A stretch of DNA of 31,372 bases, from positions 1-31,372 of the forward strand of contig CAZWDL010000088.1 in NCBI GenBank assembly GCA_964632995.1, written 5' to 3'. The notes under the pieces were generated by a model. The model was not told where the DNA came from. It ran no database searches and saw only the letters and a program-made list of their open reading frames with translations. The position numbers and the translations under genes are program-made. Below, in pieces: positions 1-7,992 of the stretch (positions are counted from its first letter, which is position 1; the number at the start of each line of letters is the position of its first letter). The stretch is from CAZWDL01 sp964632995 (lineage in GTDB: Bacteria > Bacteroidota > Bacteroidia > Chitinophagales > Saprospiraceae).

Positions 1-1209
1 ACGGCTTCCGGGTCGTCGCCGTTGACGTGGAAAACGGGGGCGTCCACTACATCGGCCACCCCGGTGCTGTAGGTGGAAGAGCGCGCATCGTCAAAGTCGG
101 TGGTGAAACCGATCTGGTTGTTGATGACGAAGTGAATAGTGCCTCCGGTATAATAGCCTCTGAGCTGGCTCATCTGGACGGTTTCGTACACAACGCCCTG
201 GCCGGCCAGGGCGGCGTCGCCGTGGATGAGAATAGGCAGAATGCGATCGTAGTTACTGTCGTAAAGGATATCGGCTTTGGCGCGTGCAAATCCCTGTACC
301 ACGGGGTCTACGGATTCCAGGTGAGAGGGGTTGGGCGCCAGTTTGAGGTGAACGGTTTTGCCGGCGGGGGTAGCGACCTGCGAGGAAAAGCCGAGGTGGT
401 ATTTGACGTCGCCGTCGCCGAAGCTGAGGCACGGCGGTGCCTTCGAATTCGTTAAAGATCTGGGCATAGGTTTTGCCCATGATATTGGCCAGCACATTAA
501 GGCGGCCGCGATGGGCCATGCCGATGATGATTTCCTCTACTTCGTCTTCCGATGCGTGATTGATGATTCCATCGAGCGCCACAATGGTCGTTTCCCCGCC
601 TTCCAGTGAGAAGCGTTTCTGACCGATGTATTTCTTGCCGAGAAACTCTTCGAATACTACAGAGCCGTTTAGTTTTTCCAGAATTCGGCGTTTTTTCTCC
701 ATGGGCAGGTCAAAGGCGTTATCCGGATGTGCGGACTCGATGCGCTCGCGCAGCCAGCGGCGTTTTTCCCGGTCGCGAATGTGGTGGTACTCATAACCGA
801 TATTACCGCAGTAGATCTTGCGCATGTGTTCGATGATCTTCCGTAGGGTGGCGGTCCCCAACCCGGCCTCCCGGCCGGCCTGAAACTGGGTGTCCAGATC
901 GGATTCCGAAAGATCGAAATCCTCCAGATTGAGATTAGGGCGCCGGTCGCGCCGCCTCCGGATAGGGTTGGTCGTCGATAAGAGGTGCCCCCGGTTGCGA
1001 AAGGCTTTAATCAATGAGTGGACGGCAAACTCTTTGGGAGAAATAGCCGTCGGCGCCTCCGCTTCGGCGCCGTTGCTGCTGGCAAAATCGAAGCCGCGGA
1101 AGAAAGCCCGCCAGCTTTCCTCCACCTGTTCCGGATTCTCACTGTACTTCTTGTACATCGATTCGATGTACGATGGGTGAGCGTTAGTGATAAACGAAAA
1201 ATCTTTCAT
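1..1209 (-). CDS. sucA: 2-oxoglutarate dehydrogenase E1 component, N-terminal part, frameshifted and cut by the window edge
   Basis: Thiamine-diphosphate E1 subunit of the 2-oxoglutarate dehydrogenase complex, which decarboxylates 2-oxoglutarate in the TCA cycle. The start MKDFSFITNAHPSYIESMY and the segment EEFLGKKYIGQKRFSLEGG, then GMAHRGRLNVLANIMGK, are typical of the family. The frame breaks near 425-435, just after NEFEGTAVP. In another frame the protein continues to the window edge as FGDGDVKYHLGFSSQ, LAPNPSHLESVDPVVQGFA, ILIHGDAALAGQGVVYETVQ and VINNQIGFTTDFDDARSST, all conserved E1 blocks. A 2-base loss (CCT CAG [AG]C TTC GGC) would account for it. About 400 of roughly 920 residues are inside the window. 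A single indel in a central-metabolism gene is more likely a sequencing or assembly error than decay, but it cannot be told apart here. A -7 box lies at 1236-1243. Confidence 0.93.
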
Positions 1210-1235
1210 TATATCTTCTATCAGTTTGTAATGTT

Positions 1236-1243
1236 CAAAACTA
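1236..1243 (-). promoter_or_regulatory. putative -7 box of sucA
   Basis: Read on the minus strand this is TAGTTTTG, matching the Bacteroidota -7 consensus TAnnTTTG, 27 bases before the sucA start codon. I see no TTG at the usual 19-21 base distance, so the call rests on one box only. Confidence 0.4.
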
Positions 1244-1375
1244 TCTGTCTGCTAAATATAGCGCGAGCATCTCACTGTCGCACCCGCAATCCTTCTGTCT
1301 TTTTCACTATCCAGGCAAATATCGGTTAAAATTGTCAATTCCGGCATCTCCTGCCGGGAAGTTCTGGAAGATTCA

Positions 1376-1536
1376 GAGCTCGTTGGGAGTTTGCTTTTGA
1401 TGCCGAAAATGGCCAGATTTGGGTTCTCCCGAAGCCATTTCTGAGCCTCATAGTAGCGCTATGGGGCGAAGAAATGGCAAAGGGAGGTTCCATAGATGGT
1501 CATTTGCAGGCCAAAGGGTAAGCTCCCAACGAGCTC
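1376..1536. repeat. 161-bp imperfect palindrome, arms of 78 bases, loop of 5
   Basis: The arms 1376-1453 and 1459-1536 align end to end with no gap; 55 of 78 positions are complementary. The outermost 14 bases (GAGCTCGTTGGGAG / CTCCCAACGAGCTC) match perfectly. The loop is TAGCG (1454-1458). If the plus strand is transcribed, 8 of the 23 mismatches become G-U pairs; on the other strand only 2 do. It could be a MITE/REP-type element or a structured RNA. No transposase is nearby. Confidence 0.85.
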
Positions 1537-1753
1537 TCGGAGCTTATTGTTTCTTTACTACTACGTAGGTTGGACGCAATTGTTCTCTGCAACTTCACTA
1601 TTGATTTAAGAGAAGCATTATACGCGAGAACAAACAGACTCAGGATGTAGATTTGCGAAGAGGAAAAAAAATCTTGAGCGCTTTTCGACATTGTCAATTC
1701 TTTACTAAAAAATCTATAATCGTGGCTGGAAAAACTCTTTACTAATTTAATCC

Positions 1754-3436
1754 ATGAATATTGAATTAAGGCATTGCCTGTTCCGGGAAAACAATGAAGC
1801 TTTTTCTTATCAACATGAACAGTCGGTTCCGGCGCGCCTGGGAAACCTGCTTATCGATAACTGTTCATTTTTCCGGCACTGGCGGCCGGATGACGGCCGG
1901 CAGGCGGGAATGGTACTCTCGGTGAAAGGAATGGATATCCAGCTGTTGAACAGCCGCTTTGAAGGCAACTATCAGGGCGGAATGTCTATTGTCTATTGCA
2001 ACCTGATTATGGAAGATAACGTTTATCAGGACAACAGAGAGGCCTTTCTCAGTCTCCACGAGTCCAACACTTACTTCCGCCGTTGCCGGTTTATTAATAA
2101 CCGGACCCTCAGGAATGGAGCTGTATTCGACCTGGTTGACATTCCTTTTAAATACCGGGAGCACTTTTTTGATAACTGTGTGTTTGCTGGTAATAGCGCC
2201 GCCTCTAATGGTGGGGTTTTTTGGATTGCCGCCTCCGACGCGCGATGGCGTTTCAACAATTGCACCTTTTATGGAAATCACTGTCGTAACGGTGGGGTTT
2301 TTTACTTAAATAACGTGGAAGATATCGAGTTTAACAACTGCCTATTCTGGAATAATTACAGTGGAACTCATCCCGGCATCGGAAGAATACCTAATTCGAA
2401 AGCAGTTTTTAACCATTGTTTGGTAGAAGCCCTACAGTGCGAACTCATCGCAGCAACCGACACCTCCAGATCAAGTAGTGGAGCCATTACAGTACACGAC
2501 GGAGAAATTCTCTGTAATGACTTGCTCTATGCGGTGGATCCACATTTTGTATCGCCTGAAAACCTGGACTTCCGCCTTGAACCGTTCTCTGCGGCAATTG
2601 ATCGGGGAGGAAATGCCGTCGCTGACAGCTTTCACTACGTCACCGATGCAGCGGGTGCTTCCCGGATCAACGGAGGCCGTATAGATCTCGGCGCCTACGA
2701 GTGGCAGGGGTTCAACGCGACCCTCAAGGAGGTCGTTTCGGTGAGTTGCGCCGGTGCGGAAGACGGAGTTGTCGCTTTTCAGCTCTCCGGGCTGTCCCCC
2801 TTTACCATCCAGTGGGCGGATGGCCAAAGCTCGGGCGAACGCGTAGATGGCCTGCCGGCCGGGGATTACCTCATAAGGGTGACTGACGCCAGAGCTTGTC
2901 AGGCAGCGTTTCAACAGCATTTACCTCAACCCGACAGCCTTGAGCTGGAAGTGCAGATTAAATCCGCCGGAACCAGTACAGCGGTTGACGGCCAGGTTGA
3001 TATCGCCAACATCAAAGGAGGACAACCGCCGTACACCTTGTCCTGGAGCACCGGCGCCACCGGCGCCACCCTATCCGGGGTGCCCCCGGGGTCGTACTCC
3101 CTGACCGTAACGGATGCCAACCAATGCCGCCAGACCTTTTACTTTGAGATAGAATTTACGACTGCCCTCCCTCCGAAACCGTCGATCGGGACGAGCAGAC
3201 TTTTTCCCAATCCCATTGCTACGGGGGGAACCGGCCGGCTGGAAACCGAGGCCTCTGCACCCATCCTTTTTCTGGAATTGCTGGATAGCCGCGGACGCCG
3301 GCTGTGGTTCCGGCCCCGGCCGGCAGGAAGCGCCGAGCTGGCTATCGAGGCGCCCAAAGCGCCGGGGATTTACTTTCTGAATTTGCTTAAATCAACTAAC
3401 GATACCCCCGAATGCCTGCGATGGATGGTGTATTAA
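1754..3436 (+). CDS. T9SS cargo protein fragment: beta-helix, two SprB repeats, C-terminal sorting domain
   Basis: A 560-residue frame. Residues 1-316 look like a right-handed beta-helix (repeats of the form NCxFxxN, such as IDNCSFF, FDNCVFAGN, FNNCTFYGN, FNNCLFWNN), closing with the DLGAYE motif at 311-316 seen at the end of such domains. Two SprB-type repeats follow (about 328-396 and 397-466, with SPFTIQWADG..LPAGDYLIRVTDA and PPYTLSWSTG..VPPGSYSLTVTDA). Residues about 482-560 are a type A T9SS sorting domain (LFPNP, APGIYFLNLL). There is no signal peptide: the frame opens inside the helix right after an in-frame stop at 1748-1750. A T9SS substrate needs Sec export, so this is probably a 5'-truncated remnant rather than a functional gene. 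Confidence 0.8.
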   Translation: MNIELRHCLFRENNEAFSYQHEQSVPARLGNLLIDNCSFFRHWRPDDGRQAGMVLSVKGMDIQLLNSRFEGNYQGGMSIVYCNLIMEDNVYQDNREAFLSLHESNTYFRRCRFINNRTLRNGAVFDLVDIPFKYREHFFDNCVFAGNSAASNGGVFWIAASDARWRFNNCTFYGNHCRNGGVFYLNNVEDIEFNNCLFWNNYSGTHPGIGRIPNSKAVFNHCLVEALQCELIAATDTSRSSSGAITVHDGEILCNDLLYAVDPHFVSPENLDFRLEPFSAAIDRGGNAVADSFHYVTDAAGASRINGGRIDLGAYEWQGFNATLKEVVSVSCAGAEDGVVAFQLSGLSPFTIQWADGQSSGERVDGLPAGDYLIRVTDARACQAAFQQHLPQPDSLELEVQIKSAGTSTAVDGQVDIANIKGGQPPYTLSWSTGATGATLSGVPPGSYSLTVTDANQCRQTFYFEIEFTTALPPKPSIGTSRLFPNPIATGGTGRLETEASAPILFLELLDSRGRRLWFRPRPAGSAELAIEAPKAPGIYFLNLLKSTNDTPECLRWMVY

Positions 3437-3491
3437 TCCAGGAATACTCATTTATTTTGATCTACCCCTTTCTTTTTCCACATAAAAAAAT

Positions 3492-3499
3492 TAACTTTG
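3492..3499 (+). promoter_or_regulatory. putative rpsT -7 box
   Basis: TAACTTTG matches the Bacteroidota -7 consensus TAnnTTTG, 47 bases before the rpsT start. A matching -33 TTG at the usual distance is not evident. Confidence 0.5.
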
Positions 3500-3546
3500 C
3501 ACTCCGAAATTTTTGAAGCAGCGATATCGAAACGTAATCAATAGTT

Positions 3547-3801
3547 ATGGCAAACCATAAATCTGCAAAGAAGCGCATACGCCAAAATGAAAAAAAGCGC
3601 GTGCACAATCACTACTATAAAAAAACTACGCGCACCCTGGTCAGGAAGCTGCGCGAAATGACAGATAAAGAAGAAGCTGAAAAGTTTCTGCCGAAGGTGC
3701 TTAGTGAAGTCGACAGACTGGCCAAGCGGAATATCTGGCATGATAATAAAGCCGATAACCTGAAGAGCAAACTGATGAGACACGTCAACAAGCTGTCCTA
3801 G
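3547..3801 (+). CDS. rpsT: 30S ribosomal protein S20
   Basis: 84 residues, the normal size for S20, which binds 16S rRNA early in small-subunit assembly. The start MANHKSAKKRIRQNEKKR is the family signature, and the protein is lysine/arginine rich throughout. It is a stand-alone gene, with its own -7 box upstream and an intrinsic terminator 30 bases after the stop. Confidence 0.98.
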   Translation: MANHKSAKKRIRQNEKKRVHNHYYKKTTRTLVRKLREMTDKEEAEKFLPKVLSEVDRLAKRNIWHDNKADNLKSKLMRHVNKLS

Positions 3802-3830
3802 ACTGACTTGACACATCGTGTTTTAAAGAG

Positions 3831-3870
3831 AAGTGTATTCCGAAATCCCGGGATACACTTTTCTAGTTTG
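3831..3870 (+). terminator. intrinsic terminator after rpsT
   Basis: AAGTGTATTCC (3831-3841) pairs with GGGATACACTT (3850-3860), 10 of 11 bases plus one G-T. The stem is followed by TTCTAGTTTG. It separates rpsT from the paaE promoter. Confidence 0.75.
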
Positions 3871-3890
3871 TAACTGTTTCTTTGCCCTAC

Positions 3891-3921
3891 TTGTACAAAC
3901 GAACGTTCATTCGTATCTTTG
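3891..3921 (+). promoter_or_regulatory. paaE promoter
   Basis: TTG (3891-3893), 20-base spacer, TATCTTTG (3914-3921): both boxes and the spacing fit the Bacteroidota sigma-ABfr consensus. The start site would be near 3926-3928, which rules out the TTG at 3919 as start codon and supports the ATG at 3982. Confidence 0.75.
3900..3913. promoter_or_regulatory. putative TetR/PaaR operator in the paaE promoter
   Basis: CGAACGTTCATTCG, an imperfect palindrome (half-sites CGAACG and CGAATG) placed between the -33 and -7 boxes and abutting the -7 box. Its position suggests repression. It shares the pattern CGAAYRNNYRTTCG with sites at 6931-6944 and 30792-30805. Confidence 0.7.
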
Positions 3922-3981
3922 AGAAGTGTTAACCCGGCAATTGCCGGACATCATTGTCAATATTCACGATTAAGCAGACCG

Positions 3982-5058
3982 ATGCCGAAGTTTCATACCT
4001 TAAAGATAAAGGACATCCACCGCGAGACCGACGAATGTGTCTCGATCACTTTTCAGGTGCCGGAGGAGCTGAAAGAAGAATTTGAATTCATTCAGGGCCA
4101 ATACCTGACCCTGCGCCGTGAGATGGAAGGAGAGGAAGTGCGGCGTTCCTATTCTATCTGTAGCGGCCCGGATGAGGACCTACGGGTAGCGATTAAGCGA
4201 GTAGAGGGCGGGCGCTTTTCTACTTTCGCCAACGAGCAGCTGGAAGAAGGAGAGGTAATGGAGGTAATGACCCCCATGGGGCGTTTTCACACTGAGCTGG
4301 ACCCTGCCAATGAAAATCACTACGTGGCTTTCGCCGCCGGCAGTGGGATCACCCCGGTCCTGTCTATCCTCAAGACGGTTTTGGAAAAGGAGCCCCGAAG
4401 CCGCTTTACACTTTTCTACGGTAACCGTGGCCTGGGCAGCATTATTTTCCGGGAAGAACTGGAGGGGCTCAAAAACCGCTACATGGACCGCCTTCGGATT
4501 CATCATGTACTGAGCGGGGAATCCTTGGACAGCGATCTGTTTTCGGGGCGCATTACGTCGGAAAAAGTCCGGGCTTATGCCAAGGCCCTTATTGATTTGG
4601 AGGAGGTCGATGAATTTTTCATCTGTGGTCCTTATCCTATGACGCAGGCTGTTCGGGAAACGCTACAGGAATTGGGGGTTGATAAAAAGCACATTCACTT
4701 CGAACTCTTTACACCGGCGGGGGGCTGGAATGGCCGCAGCGATAAAAAAGTGCAGGAGCAGCAGCGTACTGACGTAGAAGCCGTCATCACGATTACACTT
4801 GACGGTACTACGTTTACTTTTCCCATGAGTTCTGATGATCCCAGTATACTGGAAGCCGCTCAGCGCCGTAGCAGCGCCGATTTGCCCTATGCCTGTAAAG
4901 GAGGCGTATGCAGTACTTGCCGGGCCAGGCTGGAGTCCGGCGAGGTCGAAATGGCGGTCAACTACGCGCTGGAAGAAGATGAAGTGGAAGCCGGGTATAT
5001 CCTGACCTGCCAGGCGATTCCCAAGACCGAGGAAGTGTCCATCAACTTCGATGTCTGA
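3982..5058 (+). CDS. paaE: phenylacetyl-CoA epoxidase reductase PaaE
   Basis: 358 residues. Transfers electrons from NAD(P)H through FAD and a 2Fe-2S centre to the di-iron subunit PaaA. An FAD-binding domain comes first (RSYS at about 55-58), then a nucleotide-binding domain (GSGITP at 120-125, CGPYPM at 215-220), then a C-terminal plant-type ferredoxin domain with cysteines at 305, 310, 313 and 343 (CKGGVCSTC...LTCQ). All key residues are present. The ATG at 3982 is chosen because the promoter lies just upstream; the frame extends to a TTG at 3919, but that is inside the promoter. It is 108 bases before the TetR gene, in the same orientation. Unusually, paaE is detached from paaABC. Confidence 0.93.
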   Translation: MPKFHTLKIKDIHRETDECVSITFQVPEELKEEFEFIQGQYLTLRREMEGEEVRRSYSICSGPDEDLRVAIKRVEGGRFSTFANEQLEEGEVMEVMTPMGRFHTELDPANENHYVAFAAGSGITPVLSILKTVLEKEPRSRFTLFYGNRGLGSIIFREELEGLKNRYMDRLRIHHVLSGESLDSDLFSGRITSEKVRAYAKALIDLEEVDEFFICGPYPMTQAVRETLQELGVDKKHIHFELFTPAGGWNGRSDKKVQEQQRTDVEAVITITLDGTTFTFPMSSDDPSILEAAQRRSSADLPYACKGGVCSTCRARLESGEVEMAVNYALEEDEVEAGYILTCQAIPKTEEVSINFDV

Positions 5059-5102
5059 GCGAATCCCGGAAATGCCGGTCGGGTCAACCGTTTGAAAACT
5101 CG

Positions 5103-5110
5103 TATATTTG
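5103..5110 (+). promoter_or_regulatory. possible -7 box of the TetR gene
   Basis: TATATTTG fits TAnnTTTG and lies 56 bases before the TetR start. No -33 TTG at the usual distance and no CGAA-type operator are visible, so the gene may be read from the paaE promoter, from here, or both. Confidence 0.4.
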
Positions 5111-5166
5111 AAGTTTTCTGCAGGCATCACCGATAATTGTAGCGTGATCAACTAACCTCTTAAAAT

Positions 5167-5757
5167 ATGAACAGGCAAACTCAACCGAGCAGTAAGCGGC
5201 AGATGATTTGCGAAGCGGCGGCCCGTTTGTTTCGCGACAAGGGGTACAAATCTACCTCTATGCGCGATCTGGCCCGGGAGGTCCGGCTTAAAGCGTCCAG
5301 TCTTTACAATCATATCCAGTCAAAAGAAGAAATTTTACAGGAAATCTGCTTTGATAATGCCCGTCGCTTCCTGGAGGGCATGACCGAAGTAGAAAAGCTG
5401 GAGGCTTCCGCTGCTGATAAGATACGCGCACTCATCCGCCTGCATATTTGCATCGCTACTAATGATGTAACCTCCGTTACCGCTTTTAATGACGAATGGC
5501 GGCATCTCTCCGAGCCCCATCTTAGCGAGTTTAAGGCGCTTCGACGCGAATATGAACAGCGTTTCCGTCTTATTATTGAAGAGGGAGTACGCCTCGGTGA
5601 GCTCAAACCGCTTCATTCCACGGTGGCCCTCTACACGATCTTTTCCTCTGTTCGCTGGCTTTATGATTGGTTCCGCACCGGCAAAGGCATCTCTGCCAAT
5701 GATGTGGAACGCGATATCATCCGCCTGCTCATGGAAGGAATGGAAACCGATAAATAG
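5167..5757 (+). CDS. TetR/AcrR-family regulator, likely phenylacetate repressor (PaaR-like)
   Basis: 196 residues. The N-terminus carries a TetR helix-turn-helix (about residues 10-58: ICEAAARLFRDKGYKSTSMRDLA and LKASSLYNHIQSKEEIL). The rest is helical and fits a ligand and dimer domain. It lies directly between paaE and paaA, and three matching palindromes occur at the paaE, paaA and paaZ promoters. TetR-type PaaR repressors that respond to phenylacetyl-CoA are known from Thermus; a role here as repressor released by phenylacetyl-CoA is inferred from context. In the long gap after paaE a weak independent -7 box is present. I cannot exclude that it controls other genes as well. Confidence 0.85.
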   Translation: MNRQTQPSSKRQMICEAAARLFRDKGYKSTSMRDLAREVRLKASSLYNHIQSKEEILQEICFDNARRFLEGMTEVEKLEASAADKIRALIRLHICIATNDVTSVTAFNDEWRHLSEPHLSEFKALRREYEQRFRLIIEEGVRLGELKPLHSTVALYTIFSSVRWLYDWFRTGKGISANDVERDIIRLLMEGMETDK

Positions 5758-5772
5758 CGAAACGCATATATG

Positions 5773-5809
5773 GGAAAAGTATTCTCCTCAGTTCGGTCCT
5801 GACTTTTCC
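5773..5809. terminator. bidirectional terminator between TetR and AI-2E permease genes
   Basis: GGAAAAGT (5773-5780) pairs with ACTTTTCC (5802-5809). A/T-rich ends on both sides suit the two convergent genes whose stops lie at 5757 and 5826. Confidence 0.55.
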
Positions 5810-5825
5810 GGTTCACTTGCTTCCC

Positions 5826-6875
5826 TCAGACCCGGTCCCCACCGTATTCCTTGCCAACGATATCCCAGCCGGTGATAAAGAACGCAGCAATTACCGGTCC
5901 AAGGATAAAGCCGGACAGCCCAAACCAAACCAATCCGCCCAGGGTAGCCAACAGCACCACATAGTCGGGCATTTGGGTGTCTCGTCCCACGAGGATGGGG
6001 CGTAGCAGATTATCTACCAGCCCGATGATCAGAGAGCCGACAACGACAAGAATGAGTCCGCGTACGATATCGCCCTGGATAAACAGCACGATCGCTGCAG
6101 GCCCCCAAACCAGGCCGCTGCCCCCGACAGGCAACAGGGAGAACAGCGTCATGAGTACGCCCCAGAAAAGAGCGCTCTTGATACCCACAGCCCAGAAAAG
6201 CAATCCGCCTATGCTGCCCTGAACTACGGCGACGATCAGCGTACCTTTGAGCGTAGCCCGGGCCACGCTGGCAAAGCGGCTCATCAGCAGACGCTCCCGG
6301 CGGTTGCCCAGCGGAAGGGCCTTGATGAGGCTGTTTTTTATCGCACGGCCGTCGCGCAGAAAGAAGAAAAGAAGGTAGAGAACCAGAAAAAATTCGATGA
6401 CCAGCGTTATGGCGTTTTGCGTATAGTTCAGCGCCCGGTTGGCAATGGCTTGCGTCAGGGAAACAGCCGCCTGGCTCAGGTCTTCTTTTAGCTCATTGAG
6501 ACTAAAACCAAAGCGGCCCAGAAAATCTTCGGCCAGCGGAAGCTGCTGATCCAGCCAACTGATCAGCTCCGCAATGTTTAAATCTCCTGTACGGATACGC
6601 TCGTATAATTGTATGGATTCGTTGACCAGGGCCAGGATGACCAACATAACGGGGATTACTACCGTAAACAAAATAAGCAGGGTAGTCAGACCGGCCGCCA
6701 CATTGTCACGACCTCTCAATAAAATGCGTATGCGCCGGTAGGGGTTGAAGAAAATTACGGCCAGTACCGCCGCCCAGAACAGGGCGAGCAGAAAGTCGTT
6801 GATCAGCCCGATAAATGCAAGGGTGATCAAAAACACGAGCAGTAGAAAAAAACCTCGCCGGAAAAGATGATCCAT
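5826..6875 (-). CDS. AI-2E family (UPF0118/YhhQ-PerM type) membrane transporter
   Basis: 349 residues counted from the ATG at 6875 (MDHLFRRGFFLLLVFL). Two N-terminal membrane helices, a third at about 60-85, a long amphipathic periplasmic segment (about 90-170), then four to five more helices, with the family's conserved end DNLLRPILVGRDTQMPDYVVLLATLGGL and FGLSGFILGPVIAAFF. Members have been linked to autoinducer-2 export or sodium/proton exchange; the substrate here is unknown. The frame is open to 7001, but that extension overlaps the paaA promoter and adds no helix, so the internal ATG is preferred. It sits on the opposite strand between the TetR gene and paaA, sharing the upstream region and possibly the operator with paaA. 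Confidence 0.88.
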   Translation of the reverse strand: MDHLFRRGFFLLLVFLITLAFIGLINDFLLALFWAAVLAVIFFNPYRRIRILLRGRDNVAAGLTTLLILFTVVIPVMLVILALVNESIQLYERIRTGDLNIAELISWLDQQLPLAEDFLGRFGFSLNELKEDLSQAAVSLTQAIANRALNYTQNAITLVIEFFLVLYLLFFFLRDGRAIKNSLIKALPLGNRRERLLMSRFASVARATLKGTLIVAVVQGSIGGLLFWAVGIKSALFWGVLMTLFSLLPVGGSGLVWGPAAIVLFIQGDIVRGLILVVVGSLIIGLVDNLLRPILVGRDTQMPDYVVLLATLGGLVWFGLSGFILGPVIAAFFITGWDIVGKEYGGDRV

Positions 6876-6930
6876 TGTTCTCTGATGCCTGGTTTGCAGG
6901 TGAAGATAGCAGATCTCTGTAAAAACAATA

Positions 6931-6944
6931 CGAACAAGTGTTCG
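6931..6944. promoter_or_regulatory. putative TetR/PaaR operator upstream of paaA
   Basis: CGAACAAGTGTTCG is a perfect palindrome; with flanks it is 16 bp (6930-6945, half-site ACGAACA). It covers the -33 region of the paaA promoter and also lies 56 bases upstream of the divergent permease start, so it could act on both. It is the best-formed of three related sites in the window. Confidence 0.75.
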
Positions 6945-6962
6945 TTTTAATAATTGAAACCT

Positions 6963-6970
6963 TATCTTTG
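6963..6970 (+). promoter_or_regulatory. paaA -7 box
   Basis: TATCTTTG, identical to the paaE -7 box. The -33 position falls on TTCG inside the operator palindrome rather than on a clear TTG. The start site would be about 6975-6977, supporting the ATG at 7017. Confidence 0.65.
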
Positions 6971-7016
6971 TAGGGTAAGTGATTCTATCAACTTGCAACA
7001 ACTAACTTCAGCAGCG

Positions 7017-7973
7017 ATGAAAGAAGAAGTATTAAATAAGCAATTTCAGGCCAGAATTGACGCCGAAGAGAAGATAGAACCCAAGGACTGGATGCCGGAA
7101 AAATACCGACAGACGCTGATCCGCCAAATCTCTCAGCATGCGCACTCCGAAGTAGTCGGCATGTTGCCGGAAGGTAACTGGATCACCCGCGCACCATCCT
7201 TGCGCCGGAAAGTTGCCCTGCTGGCCAAGGTGCAGGATGAAGCCGGTCATGGCTTGTACCTGTACAGCGCGGCGGAAACCCTGGGCGCCGACCGGGAGGA
7301 ACTGATTCAGCAATTGCTGGAAGGGAAAGCCAAGTATTCGAGCATTTTTAATTATCCTACCCTGACCTGGGCGGATATCGGGGCTATCGGCTGGCTGGTC
7401 GACGGCGCAGCCATCATGAACCAGGTCATGCTGACACGCACTTCCTACGGGCCCTATGCCCGCGCGATGGTGCGCATCTGTAAGGAGGAAAGTTTTCATC
7501 AGCGGCAGGGGTATGAGATTATGCTGACCCTCTCCCGGGGCAACGAAGCGCAAAAACGCATGGCACAGGACGCCCTCAACCGCTGGTGGTGGCCTTCCCT
7601 GATGATGTTCGGTCCCACCGATACAGCCTCCAAACACACGGCGCAATCCATGGAATGGAAAATTAAGCGCAAAACCAACGATGAGCTGCGCCAGCAATTC
7701 ATCGATATCACCGTGCCTCAGGCCGATTACCTGAAGTTGACCATTCCCGATCCCGACCTGGAGTGGAACGAAGAAAGCGGCCACTACGATACCGGCGAGA
7801 TCGACTGGGATGAATTCTGGAACATTCTGCGCGGCAACGGCCCCTGCAACCGCGAACGCCTGCAGGCGCGCCGCGAAGCGCATGAACGCGGCGAGTGGGT
7901 GCGCGAAGCAGCCCTGGCCTACGCCGAAAAGCGCCGCCGTCGAAGAGAGCAAAATGAAGTGCAGGTCGCCTGA
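7017..7973 (+). CDS. paaA: phenylacetyl-CoA epoxidase catalytic subunit PaaA
   Basis: 318 residues. Di-iron monooxygenase subunit that epoxidises the aromatic ring of phenylacetyl-CoA in the cytoplasm. The iron-ligand motifs are visible: HSEVVG with E45, DEAGH at 74-78 (E75, H78), and EESFH at 157-161 (E158, H161). GNWITRAPSLRRKVALLAK and WWWPSLMMFGP are typical of PaaA. Start ATG 7017 is chosen because the frame extension to 6954 covers the -7 box. paaB follows after 19 bases, so the two are co-transcribed. Confidence 0.95.
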   Translation: MKEEVLNKQFQARIDAEEKIEPKDWMPEKYRQTLIRQISQHAHSEVVGMLPEGNWITRAPSLRRKVALLAKVQDEAGHGLYLYSAAETLGADREELIQQLLEGKAKYSSIFNYPTLTWADIGAIGWLVDGAAIMNQVMLTRTSYGPYARAMVRICKEESFHQRQGYEIMLTLSRGNEAQKRMAQDALNRWWWPSLMMFGPTDTASKHTAQSMEWKIKRKTNDELRQQFIDITVPQADYLKLTIPDPDLEWNEESGHYDTGEIDWDEFWNILRGNGPCNRERLQARREAHERGEWVREAALAYAEKRRRRREQNEVQVA

Positions 7974-7992
7974 ATCAAAAAAAACAGTAAGC

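Larger units (their letters stand above)
1210..1753. other. 544-bp non-coding stretch with repeats
   Basis: Between the divergent sucA and T9SS cargo genes. It holds a small hairpin (CCGGCA/TGCCGG, 1341-1357), a 161-bp palindrome (1376-1536, listed separately), an 11-bp direct repeat ATTGTCAATTC at 1331-1341 and 1690-1700, and a 10-bp direct repeat TTCTTTACTA at 1551-1560 and 1698-1707, with a third near-copy at 1736-1744. Short open frames here show no recognisable protein. Confidence 0.7.

Noticed and set aside
1500..1697. 65-codon frame on the minus strand upstream of the T9SS cargo gene
   Set aside because: Lies across the palindrome arm and adjoining repeats; no homology or signal visible.
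3919..3981. Upstream in-frame TTG extension of paaE
   Set aside because: It would place the start codon inside the -7 box; the family N-terminus fits the ATG at 3982.
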